From NCBI GenBank assembly GCA_029721435.1, contig CM056576.1, positions 110,960,666 through 111,024,665 on the forward strand: a stretch of DNA of 64,000 nucleotides, in the 5' to 3' direction. Every line of letters starts with the position of its first letter. Within the stretch, counting starts at the first letter, position 1. Shown here in pieces: positions 11,740 to 21,949 of this stretch. The DNA is from Gymnothorax reevesii. Lineage: Eukaryota > Chordata > Actinopteri > Anguilliformes > Muraenidae. The translations under genes and the position numbers were made by a program. The notes under the pieces are model-generated. The model saw nothing but the letters and a program-made list of their open reading frames with translations. It had not been told where the DNA came from and ran no database searches.

Positions 11740-13584
11740 GGGCTCTAATTTCGTAGACCAGGCGCAGACGCGGCGAATGGGGGGTGCGCCGCGTCAACAG
11801 GGTGTGCCCAGGCGTATGTTGCAATTTCGTGCCCGCCGTAGCCTGGCGCAAGTACTCCTCTGTCCTGCCTCTGTCCCTCCTTCTAGTGCAAGTTGGCGAA
11901 GAAGGCATGTTTTGGTATAACACAGCCGAGTCAAATATTGCGCATTGGCAAGAGAAACGATGGATAGCGTGTACCTATCATTACAGCCTGTTGCTGCTTA
12001 AAATTTTGGGATTAACATGCATGGACAAGAATGCATGATACGTTACACATTTATTTTCACAATGTGATTTTAACTCAGTACGAGATCATAGCAATCAGGC
12101 TGTATTCCTTTCTCCCACTAAAAACGATAAAACCTTAGTGACAATAATAGCAGCCCAGTATTAAGCCGCTTGCACACTGGACGCGAAACTAAGTTTTTGC
12201 TCGACAGATTGTGTTGAAAGCAGTGTCTTGCGTCCGAAAGTCTGACAGGGTTTTAATATATCTCTGTGTCCAACAGTCTATTATTGTTTTTAAATTCTTC
12301 AAATCTACTGACTCTTTTAGATATTAAATGTGAATGTTTTGATAAGAGGGGTTCTTCAAGATGAGTACCGAGAATTTCAATCAATGTTTCTGTTTAAGCT
12401 GTTCAATAAAGTGAGTGGACATTAGCACGAGACAATGTACAATGCCTCCGTGTCTGACAAAAAAAAGGGGGGGGGAGACAATTTGAACAGATTGATAAAC
12501 AAATAACGAATAAAAAGAAACATTTTAACAACAGAACATCCGACGAACACTGCGATTAATTTATTTGCGGGCCATCTTATTTGGATGTTCTGTTGGTTGG
12601 TGATGTATATGTATTTTTATTCTTTATTCCATTATATATCTGTTCTAATATCAATACTTTTATTTTTTTCTGGGTGCCGGACATGGAGTATTTTGCATTT
12701 CGCATCGGACAGCCTTGATCGTGCATGCGATAATTTATTCACACTGTCAATGGTCATGGAATTGATTTGCTGTCTGATTACAAGCACTATTTTATCTCTG
12801 CTGTGGAAATAAAGCATGAATCTGTTCGATCCATCTGACTAATTTTCAAAAGAAAGACCGAATAAAGACTGTTGTCTATCTCCAAAGGAAGAAAACAGAC
12901 GAATAAAAAGACCAAGAAAAGTCGATAGCTCTTTGCATTGACTTTGACTGTAATCAATCGTGTAAAAACTTGTTTCGCGGCCGGTGTGCAAGCGGCTTTA
13001 CCGAGCATAGAAAGCAAGCATTATATACACACTGCCTGATGCCGAGGCAGTTTGTGGTTGGCTGAGAAAGATGTGAAGTCGTTAATTTGCATCATTGATT
13101 CAGTTGCGTTGATTAAGTCAGGTCGATTTTCCATCACGCGTGCCAACCGCCTTAGATCTGACATCGGGACAATCGATATAGATACTATAATTTATGTGCT
13201 GATTCAGATAGTTACATTAAACAATTATTTACTGTATTGAAATGTGCCTGACATTCTGGAAACCTGCCAGTGAGGTTTCGGTAACGTGTGCGCACTGAGC
13301 GCCGGTCAGCCAAATTACCACTGCGCAGAAAGTGAACCAGGTTGGAGCTGGCGAGCTTTCTGTGCAACTGCAGCGAAGACTTCTCTTCGAAATTGTCACT
13401 GCGTCTTGATGAATAAGTGACACCTCCCCCTACTACGGCGCCACACCCATCTCGGCACGCGTTCGTCTGCGCTCGGTGTTGCACCTCACGAAATTACTAC
13501 TGCGCGGGCTGCACCGGACGAAACTACCACTGTGTGGGTTGCGCCTCGCTACGCCGCCTGCGCTGCGCCAGGAAATTAGAGCCC
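11740..13584 (-). mobile_element. GGGCTCTAATTTC-family DNA element, copy A
   Basis: It starts GGGCTCTAATTTC (11740) and ends in the reverse complement (13572-13584). TTT lies immediately outside both ends, a 3-bp target duplication. GC-rich subterminal arms contain GCGCAGGCG-like words. It is the reverse orientation of copies B (34366-34621) and C (49902-51247), sharing both end regions and interior blocks (13255-13435 matches 50050-50265; 12001-12160 matches 50560-50720). No transposase is seen. The 3-bp duplication suggests PIF/Harbinger, but that is inference. A MITE (12164-12997) sits inside. Confidence 0.8.
12164..12997. mobile_element. Harbinger-like MITE with TTA target duplication
   Basis: AGCCGCTTGCACACTGGACGC at its left end matches the reverse complement of the right end (GCGGCCGGTGTGCAAGCGGCT) apart from two mismatches. 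TTA flanks both sides (12161-12163, 12998-13000), the usual PIF/Harbinger target. The 834-bp interior is AT-rich with no transposase. A shortened version occupies the corresponding place in copy C (50433-50557), and a single end is seen at 10452. Confidence 0.8.
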
Positions 13585-14208
13585 TTTGTGTTCACTTGAC
13601 ACAAAAACTCATCCCTTGTGAGCTCACGCCAAGTCAACAAATTTGGACTTTTAAGTCAATTTCACAAAAATGTTCATAGTCTATTTAGTCTAATTTGTTT
13701 AAGGCCAATTAACACTAATAAATTGTGATCATTAAATATATTTTGATCATTAAATTTAAAAAAAAATGGTTTGTCACATTATGTCCACTTTTTTTTTTTT
13801 TTGTCATCATATGACAAATAGTTATTCTCTTGTTCAATAAGATGAAAGCTTTTTAGAATTCCTCGGGGTGATGGACTGTTGCCTCGCCACATTACATTGT
13901 TGTTTAGCTTATGTTTTCCTTTTGTGTCATGTAGAATTGTACATGAATTGTTCATTTTGTGTTGCTTTACTAATTCCAGTAATAGTTTTACATTGTCTGT
14001 TCATCACGAGTGTCACTGTGATTGTGAATGGTGTTCTTCCCTCTTGCTGTTCATTTGTTACTGTCACCTCCTACTTCACACATTAAAATTACTATGCCTT
14101 TACAAGATGAGCAAAAGCCATACTGACTGGGAAGAGTCGAAAGACGATTAACTGTCAATGAATACATACAACTAGACAATTATAGTGTATGAATACTAGA
14201 TATTGATG
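13585..14208. other. no recognisable gene
   Basis: AT-rich, with a T-run at 13788-13802. Overlapping frames at 13868-14151 are hydrophobic from T-rich composition rather than coding. Confidence 0.6.
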
Positions 14209-14939
14209 TGCTATCTCAGCTGGCATTTGAACATATATTTTATATTGACGCAACGTTGTGTGCCAGTGTTGAATCACTGTTGAATTTTGAGAAGTGAATC
14301 GACGTTGAACTCGCAAAACCATTTCGTCGTCTTAGTTTTCAATGTAGGAGAACTGGCAAAAGTTGAATAAATAATAATTTTTGGGTTGATTTTGAAAATC
14401 GAATCAATGTTGGAATCACATTTTTAATATTTTTTTAAACATTATTTTTCCAGCATTTCATTCATTGAACATTCACAGTACAGAGAGACAAGAGAGAGAG
14501 GGGGGTTGACATGCAGCAAATGGCCTAAGGTCAGATTTGAACCCAGGCAGAGGTACTCAGCCTTAATGTATGTAGCATACGCTGTATCAGGTCAGCTACC
14601 CGGAAGTGACATTTCAATATCTAATAATTAGTAATTTATCAACACTTGTTCAACCAGTTAACATTCAATGTTGTTTTGAAAATTAAATAACATTTGCTCT
14701 TCAACTACCATATTGACATAAGTTAAACTTTATCGATGGTTGTAGACATTATGTTGATTCAACATACAAGTGATTCGAAGTTGACATCTTAACGCTGAAT
14801 CAGTGGTAATTTTTCAACACTTCTTCAATCAGTTAATGTTCAACATTGTTTAGATGTTGAAATAATGCTTTTTCTTTAACTGATATTATTTCAAAAACAT
14901 TAAAATGTTGAAGGTCCATCGCTGCCAGCTGAGATGGCA
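14209..14939. mobile_element. MITE with 17-bp TIR
   Basis: TGCTATCTCAGCTGGCA (14209-14225) matches the reverse complement of 14923-14939 at 16 of 17 positions. The interior is built from many diverged CAACATTGAA/TTCAACATTG phrases on both strands. A SINE lies inside (14470-14603). No coding capacity. Confidence 0.7.
14470..14603 (-). repeat. tRNA-derived SINE
   Basis: On the minus strand it reads a tRNA-like head (CGGGTAGCTGACC) and a B-box-like GGGTTCAAATCTGACC (14529-14544), then the TTTGCTGCATGTCA block and a CCCCCCTCTCTC tail. The same arrangement recurs at 54320-54482. These features match a common teleost SINE family that I know by sequence but not by certain name. It would depend on a LINE partner for movement. 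Confidence 0.65.
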
Positions 14940-15180
14940 TAGACAAACTCTTATATGCTGTGCAAACACAAGTTATGTAGAGTGAGTAAAAAGCTATAAT
15001 GAGCTGACATAAATTTTCAGTCAGACAAGAGTCATTTGAAAATTATTTTCTGCCTGGTGTTATCATAACGCAAACTAAAAGTTTTGAGTGCAACCTTGTC
15101 CAAAAAAAAAAAAAAAAGGAGTAGCCTAACAAAATAAGAGTACTGTGTTCAAAAGTTTTTGTATCCTCCAACTCAGACAA

Positions 15181-17105
15181 TTTTTCATATAACACAACAT
15201 AACATGAATGGCGAGAACAGGCCGTTCAGCTTAACTACGCTCACCAGTTTCTTTATACTATTGTGAATATATCCCTTCAGATACTCAAGGACTCAATGGT
15301 TCTAGCTTAAAGTCAAGCCTGCTCTTGAAAACCCCCAAGGTCTCTGCCTCACCAATATGATCAAGCAAGCTATTTTAACTCTTTGGGTGAAGAAATATTT
15401 CCGAATATCAGTGCTAAATTTACCTTTGGTCAACTTCCATTTGTGACCCCGAGTTCTACTCACAACACTTGGTCGAAAGGAATCCTACATAATTCACATT
15501 GTTAATCCCTTTAACATATTTGAAGACCTCAATCAAATCACCCCTTAGTCTCCTTTTCCTCAGACTAGGGATTAAGGATCTTTAGCCTCTTCTCAAAGCT
15601 TTCGTCTTTTACACCTGAAATTAGCTTAGTGGCTCTTCTCTGAACTTTCTCTAGAGCCTCTATATCTTTCTTAAAATATGGGCCCCAGAACTGTACTCAA
15701 TACTCCAGATGTGGTCTGACGAATGTGTTCTACAAAAGAAGCATGACCTCCTTAGATTTGTACTCAATACTTTCGGCAATGTATCCCAGCATTTTATTGT
15801 CTTTTTTAACTGCTACGGCACAATGGCTAGAGCCTGTGAGGGTTTGGTCAACAATCACTCCCAGATCTTTCTCGTGTGGAGCACATTCTAGTTTTTAAAC
15901 CTCCCATGAAGTAATCCCGTCTAATGTTTTTATTACCTACATATACAACTTCACATTTCGCTAGATTAAATTTCATTTGCCACATTTCTGCCCAATTCTG
16001 GACTCTATCCAAATCATCCTGAATCACTTTAGTGGACTCTAAACTACACTTGCCAAATCCCCCAATTTAGTATCATCTGCAAATTTAACTAATCTGCTCT
16101 CAATATTCCTATCAAGGTCATTAATGTATATTAGGAACAGCAGGGGTCCCAACACTGATCCCCGGGGGACGCCACTCCCCACCATACCTAGCTCAGATGA
16201 GATACCACTGACCACCACTCTGTGTTCTGTCCTGTAACCAGTTTTGAATCCACTCCAACGGAGCTCATTTTAAAAATTAGTCTCTTATGCGGTACTGTAT
16301 CGAATGCTTTCTGAAAATCCAAGTCTATGATATCATAAGCCCTGCTCTGGTCATAAGTCTTGGTGGCCTCTTCAAAAAATTTCATAAGGTTCGTAAGGCA
16401 TGACCTTTCCTTACCGGAACCATGTTGGCTATCCCTCAAGATACCGTTACGTTCAAGAAATAAGTCCAGCTCACCTTTTATGATAGATTCCAATATTTTG
16501 CATGCAATGCAAGTTAAACTGACTGGCCTGTAATTTCCTGGCTTGGTCCAGTCCCCTTTCTTATATATTGGTATTATATTGCCCTGTTTCCAATCATTTG
16601 GTATTTCTCCAGTTTCTGAAGATGGCAGACAGCAGCTTAAAGATAATCTCACCAACTTCCCTGAGCACTCTAGGATATAAGCCATCAGGACCCGCCACCT
16701 TATCTGCCTTTAGTTTATGCAACTTGTCTAATATTTCGTTATCCCTAACCTCAATTTCCGCTAAATAATCTTGAGTATTTAGCATGCCCTCTGGTCGAAT
16801 AAAGACCCACTCTGAGGTAAAATTCTCAACAAAGTAACTGTTTAAGGCATCCACAATATCCTTGTCATACAGCAACGATCCATTTTTATTCTTTATGCAC
16901 TTAATGCTCTTTGACTTTTTTTTTTTCTGCTACAGTACTGAAAGAAGCGCTTAGGGTTAGTTTTTGTCCCCTCTGCAATTTGTCGTTCATACAGTCTGCT
17001 AGCATTCCTCAGCTCTTTTTTGACCACTGCCCACATTTTACAGTATATATTTGGTTATACAAATCCTTGATTGTGCATTCAAGGTACTTTATTGTCTCGC
17101 CATAA
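15181..17105 (-). mobile_element. CR1-type LINE, 5'-truncated
   Basis: A non-LTR retrotransposon fragment inserted in minus orientation. The 3' end (15181-15240) carries the CGGCCTGTTCTCGCC signature and an ATGTTATGTTGTG simple tail typical of CR1/Rex1 elements. The body encodes most of the reverse transcriptase; the endonuclease domain is absent at the 5' side (about 17105). Its interior segment 16446-16537 reappears exactly at 18970-19061. Confidence 0.9.
15216..17060 (-). pseudogene. CR1 reverse transcriptase
   Basis: Reverse transcriptase for target-primed insertion of LINE RNA. In order on the minus strand: KADKVAGPDGLYPRVL (~16720-16675), IPNDWKQGNIIPIYKKGD (~16600-16550), NYRPVSLTCIACKILE (~16535-16485), DLDFQKAFDTVPHKRL (~16325-16275), VPRGSVLGPLLFLIYIND (~16172-16118), KFADDTKLG (~16090-16064, catalytic Asp pair), then the C-terminal RRATKLISG and RLKIL region. 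At least two frame changes and an in-frame stop after the catalytic region break it. About 600 residues of the C-terminal part remain. Confidence 0.9.
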
Positions 17106-17728
17106 GCAGTTTCCTAGTCCTTGTCATTTTTCTATAAATTCCACCCCGCATTTTGTATCATGCCCACAGTTTTTAGTCAGTATCACTTTCTTTGTAGGTT
17201 TTTAGTTTCAGCCCATTCTGTTTATACTCGGCCATTTGTTACTATCCACACATTGTTGTGTTTGTTATTTTATGTTCTTTGTTGTTGCTAGATACATGTC
17301 CATATGCTTATTTTTGTCTTTGTTATTTTCATGTTTATTGTTTCATTGCATGCCTACACGTATTCACGCCCCCATTGTTCGTCCCAGCAATTTCCCTGAT
17401 GCTCTCCACCTGTGCATTGTTACCCTTTGCGTATTTATTGAGACCCTTGCGTAGCTATACTTTGCTTGATTGTCATAGATTGCACACTTTCAATCCTGTG
17501 GTCCTTCTTGTGTTAGTCTCCTCGTGTATTCCCTGTTTTCGTGGAACAGTGATTTTTTTGCATTGCCTGTGATTTTTTCTATTGCCTTGTTCTGACCCAT
17601 TTTTTTCTTCTGGTTTTCGATCTTGGATTACCTTGGACTAATTTTCTGGTATTGTCTGGACTGTGTTCTATATTTTTTGATTCTAGTTTTCTGCCTGGTA
17701 CTACCGATGGTGAAGTAGCTTTTCGAAC
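17106..17728 (+). repeat. T-rich LTR-like region
   Basis: Strongly T-biased sequence with phrases such as GATTCTAGTTTTCTGCCTGG and TTCGATCTTGGATTACCTTG that are typical of fish gypsy-type LTRs. The hAT element begins next, and another LTR-like 3' end lies beyond it at 20400-20637, so one LTR may have been split by the hAT. Open frames here reflect composition. Confidence 0.35.
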
Positions 17729-18129
17729 CAGAGGAGCTTCAAATTACACTGTTTCGGAATAAGGTTCATTACTCGAAGCTCCACAAATCGGAGCTCTATG
17801 AGGACCTCTGCTGGTCAAAGTAAGGGAATGCACTGTTTTGCATAATGATCCAGCCCACAACTCTCATTGAAGCAATATGAATGAAAAGGATTAATAAATG
17901 AAGTAACATATTAATAAATTTGCCCCATTGCATACTCCAAGCAACTGAAAAACTATAAAGATAACACCTTTATATTTGTTTTTTTCTTAACATTCTCTCT
18001 GTTTGTTGACCAGTATAGCTCATGCTCAGAGGGAGAAAATGAATGCAGCAGCATGTATGCAGGCAAGTGGGCGTGCACACATTTGCACATGGTCATTGTG
18101 AATATGTATTGACAAGAAATGTATGACTT

Positions 18130-20129
18130 TCTCCACAGTGTTTGGGCTGATTCCTATTCCTCTTCTTGCTGACCAATTCTCCTGCCTTAGAAAATTCCCG
18201 TTGACACGGCACAGATGAGGCAGGGGTACACAGGTATTCAATGGCCAGTATGAACAAGGGAGGGTAAATCTGTTTGTGCTGAGACCAAAAATGTAATGGA
18301 TTTTCAGAGCGGGGGATGTTGGGTTCACTTAGGTAACGCTGAACTTCAATGTTGGCATTGGCTGTGGCACTCTTTGCTCTCTTTGTTTCTTAGACATGGC
18401 GACCAAGGATATCCCAAAGGCCTGTCCCTAAAATATAGAGACAATACTCAGAATTTCATGTTATGTGGCACAATAAAATATAACAATAAACTAAAAGCTT
18501 TACCTGTGATATCTGCAGCTTCTGCAGGCTCTGGTGTAGGGTCTGCAATCTTTCTGATTTTAAATGCACATTCTGCTGTAAGCATCTTCACAGCATTCTG
18601 TTCATGGGATTGATTGCAGAAGGCCATTGTCTTAAAACGAGGGGTGGCTAAAAAGTGGCTAGGGTAATTTGGCTGGCAGTCTCATAATGGGTTAACCTCT
18701 TTGACATGAGCCTCGGTAGATTGTTGCACAGCTGTGCTGCCTTATCTTCAGTCAAGCCTCACTGCTTGGTCACCATGGCGTGCCTCAACATGCGGATGAG
18801 AGGAATGACCTTCGAGCCCGATACGGTCTTCTCAGCAGACAGCTCAGCTTTTGCCTCCTACACTGGAGACTGCACTCCACGGCACTCCAGTATGGTGTGG
18901 TATTCTGCAAGAGAACAAAGCATTTCAATCAGTTTTCAACGACACCAGGGCAGCACCAACTGGTTTACGGTTACGTTCAAGAAATAAGTCCAGCTCACCT
19001 TTTATGATAGATTCCAATATTTTGCATGCAATGCAAGTTAAACTGACTGGCCTGTAATTTCATACAGTCTTGACAGCACGTCAAATGTGCTGTTCCATCG
19101 AGTTTCGACTTCTTGGACTAGTATATGTGCAGGTTTGCCCATCTGCCGCTGGAATGTGAGAAGTCGTTCTTTTGCTACCACGCTCTTCCTGAAGTAGATA
19201 ACAACCCTCTTTGCCTTGCATCTAATGTCATCAAGTCCTAGGGTGGCAACAATAGCTTTTTTGATGACTAAATTAATAGCATGGGCAATGCAGGATGCGA
19301 TCATATTTGAGGCTGCATCAGTAACAAGGCATCTTACCTTAGATGTTATCCCCCATTCCTCGATTAAAGATGCTTTCACTGCAGCAATGTTTGCAGCTGT
19401 GTGAGCTGCTTAAATTGACCCTCTCCAAGCAACACGGTTTTTAGATCTTCATTGGTGTCAATGAAGTGGCAGGTCAAAGCCAAATAGGAGTCCATTTGGA
19501 CTGATGTCCACATATCTGCAGTTAAGCTGACTGATGTTGCCCTTAGCATGTCTTCTTGGGCCTTCCTTCTCTCCTCAATAAAGTTTGCCTCCACCATAGT
19601 TTTTCAGACTGTGTCGCGAAGGGAGAATGTAAGATGGATCCAAAAAGCTGACAAAATTTTTTGAATCCAGCATCCTCCTCGATTGATAAAGGCTGTGAGT
19701 CTTTCACGATCAAGTTGACCGGGGCCTCGTCAAGCAAGTCCTTTTGGTTTCCTACAAGACAACAGAAGCGCATGACCGAACAAAGTCAAGTAATACATGC
19801 ATGTGGGTCAATGAAATGTGCAAAAGTCAGACAGATGGACAGCCAGACATAATGACGGAGTTCAAAGAATCGCCAGCAAGAACAGCAGTACTAAACACAA
19901 CTTGAATATGAGTGTGTGAACAAAAGAAAAAAATGGCCTTTACCCAGGCTGCTGGCGACAGATTGCACTGAAGGAGTGGTACGCTCATGCTTTGCTCGAA
20001 GTCTGAGCGCTGGGTCTTAAATATTGAGCTAAAAAGAATTTGCCAAAAAATGTTCTTAACCTTGTAGGAGGAAATCAAATTAAAATGTTCCCACATTTCA
20101 GAACGGCCTCTTTTTGAAGCTGGTTTCAT
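18130..20129 (-). pseudogene. hAT transposase (BED finger, RNase-H fold, dimerisation domain)
   Basis: Read on the minus strand from 20129: a BED-finger start (KRGRSEMWEHFNLISSYKVK) whose zinc cysteines are mutated, a likely splice donor near 19945, then VNLIVKDSQPLS (~19720), SLTADMWTSVQMDSYLALTC (~19530-19470, first catalytic region), LVTDAASNM with HAINLVIKKA (~19330-19255), and VETRWNSTFDVLSRLYE (~19115-19065). After the 92-bp insertion come RKPVGAALVSL (~18970-18938), VSGSKVIPLIRML (~18820-18783) and the hAT dimerisation domain LHFWSQHKQIYPPLF ... SVPCQREFSKAGELVSKKRN (~18296-18160). Several stops and frameshifts make it dead. Confidence 0.9.
18970..19061 (+). repeat. 92-bp exact copy of CR1 interior inside hAT
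   Basis: Bases 18970-19061 are identical to 16446-16537 of the CR1 reverse transcriptase, same strand, offset 2524. Just outside, the two loci diverge, except that the three bases TAC are shared one base upstream of the left edge. The patch lies between the hAT residues RLYE and RKPVGAAL, which are normally only a few residues apart, so little or no hAT sequence was lost. It has no LINE 3' tail and no poly-A. Confidence 0.95.
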
Positions 20130-20389
20130 TATGTAAGAATAAGACTCTCTGCCACGTCACACCGCAATTCTTCAATACACCTCAACATCCAAAAAGAGCG
20201 TGCTGTTTTTAGCGCTTTTAATACCTTTGAATCTGAATACAAAGCAGTCACATGGGTGTATGGGGAACGAAGCTTCGGACGTCATTGGTCACGTGATTTT
20301 GATAGGACAAATCGTGCCTCGATACAAAGCTCCGCTGAACATTGTTTTATTTTTTTTACACATGCCTCGGAGCTTAGGCGTCACAGATA

Positions 20390-20637
20390 ACATCACTACC
20401 TAGTACTTCTGTTTTGCTGACTGATCCCCAGTGCATTTTTGACCTCTGGTTCTGCCCCCTGGATTTTGAGATCTGTCTGTCCCTAATGTACCGCCACTTC
20501 GCGGATGGATATTTTTGGTTATTGACATCTTGCCTGGAATTACGGATCCTGAATTTGCCTGTCTGTCAATAAACTCTGGAGTGGATTGCAATTGGTTCCT
20601 TGTCCTGTGTCTTCTTGAAACCCTCACGGACGTGACA
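20390..20637 (+). repeat. LTR 3' end with AATAAA
   Basis: T- and CTG-rich sequence with a CAATAAACTCTGG polyadenylation-type signal at about 20566-20578. It continues through TCCTTGTCCTGTGTCTTC and ends CCTCACGGACGTGACA (20637), the usual form of R/U5 in teleost LTRs. No internal region or primer-binding site follows, so it is a solo or partial LTR. Confidence 0.55.
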
Positions 20638-21280
20638 CTTTGTATTTCACTTTGATGGCACTAATTTGAGAGATGCATGATTGAATTAGCAGGCAGGTCC
20701 TCGTGAGATAAACGACCTAGAGAACCGTAAATTCACATGGCCTAAAATGATCAAGATGAACATTTTGAATCAGCTGACTTCTCTTTATAGTGATAAAGTT
20801 TGCAGGGTTGGTGGTTAGGGAGATGTCTGAACATATAAAATCACAGACTTTGCCTGGCACGCCAGGGATTGATTTGTGCTTCTGATAGTTTAATATATGG
20901 ATCCGTGAGCCACATTTTGTTTTTTTTGAAAGGCCAAGACCATTTTTTAAAAAACCATAACGGCCCTACCCTAACCCTCAAACTCAACCTTAAATTCACT
21001 TCTAGGAAGTAGTAACAGATTGAAGGAGCAATGCTTTTCCTTACCATTTTGTTAGATGCGGTGTTGTTGTTACGGTAACGGAGGAAACACGGAAATGGTC
21101 CGATAGGAGGTAGGAGAGAGAATTGTATGGGTCTTATCTGATGGTAGGGAAGAATCATGTTTGTAACGCAGAAATGTTGGTATTGGCACCAAGTGATTTT
21201 TACCTCTGTCATGAAGGTTTGGTGGTTGGTCGTGTTTGGTTTGTCAGCAGGAGAATGGGGAAAAGTACATTTCAGTTGGG
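20638..21280. other. no recognisable gene
   Basis: The 147-codon minus frame at 20841-21284 shows no domain. Nothing else identifiable. Confidence 0.55.
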
Positions 21281-21866
21281 ACACTTACGTTAGATTTAAC
21301 CATTTACCACAGGACGACATATATTTGAGTTGACTCTTCTCGAGTGATACTCTGGAATAATCAGAGCAAGCATGACAAAGACAGTCCCTGAGATCCGAAA
21401 CCCCCAGGCAGAGCCTGAGATCCATTTAAACCTCAATGAAGTTTAAATTATTGAACATCAAATAAACAGATGCTGCTTCCAATGAATAATCATCTTTATT
21501 CAGGAGGAGGCTTGGGGAGGTGGGGGAGATAATTAGCAGATTTTTTTTAGTTGACCAGAGTAGCAGCAATGTTGAGGGCAAAGAGCTTGAGAAATTAAAT
21601 AAAACTGCCTGGGTTATAAAAGCTCACCAGTTGGGTGGGAGAAGTCAAGATTGACTGGACAGAAACAGGGTTGTAACTAGCCTGCCTCTTGAGCCTGACT
21701 GAACTCATGCAAAGCACCATTTCACTCAGAACGCTTATATCAGATTTAGCCATTTATTTCAGGACAGCGTGCATTTGACTTTGGAGGTGATTCTGCACAA
21801 GTGATGCTCTGGAACAATCAGAGCAAACATGACACAGACAGTCCTTGAGATCAGAAATCCCCAAAC
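21281..21866 (+). repeat. dispersed direct repeat, two ~130-bp copies
   Basis: Copies at 21281-21408 and 21731-21866 share TTTA(A/G)CCATTTA, AGTGAT(A/G)CTCTGGAA(T/C)AATCAGAGCA and ACAGTCC(C/T)TGAGATC. They lie 450 bases apart and just before the tandem array, and may be a relic of the same duplication process. No coding sense. Confidence 0.7.
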
Positions 21867-21949
21867 CTGCTCTCCTGAAAGGAACAGGCAAGCAGAGTCG
21901 CCTCCTAATATAAGTTTTCAGAGTATGAATGGAACTGAATGAAATGGAT

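Larger units (their letters stand above)
17729..20345 (-). mobile_element. hAT (ZBED-type) DNA transposon, decayed
   Basis: It holds a full but broken hAT transposase in the minus direction (18130-20129). Candidate ends are CAGAGGAGCTTC at 17729 and the inverted AAGCTCCGCTG ending at 20337. I did not find a convincing 8-bp target duplication, so the boundaries are approximate. A 92-bp CR1 copy interrupts the transposase at 18970-19061. Confidence 0.75.

Noticed and set aside
13868..14151. Overlapping hydrophobic frames
   Set aside because: Same T-rich composition effect; no signal peptide plus mature-domain structure.
17236..17572. Hydrophobic open frames suggesting a membrane protein
   Set aside because: The T-rich strand gives Phe/Leu/Cys-rich translations in all frames; better explained as LTR-like sequence.
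18706..19057. Plus-strand open frames in the hAT region
   Set aside because: They are antisense to recognisable hAT motifs on the minus strand.
17729..20345. Exact hAT boundaries with 8-bp target duplication
   Set aside because: The bases outside the candidate ends do not match, so only approximate limits are reported.
20841..21284. 147-codon minus-strand open frame
   Set aside because: No motif, no splice or promoter context, and composition typical of chance frames.
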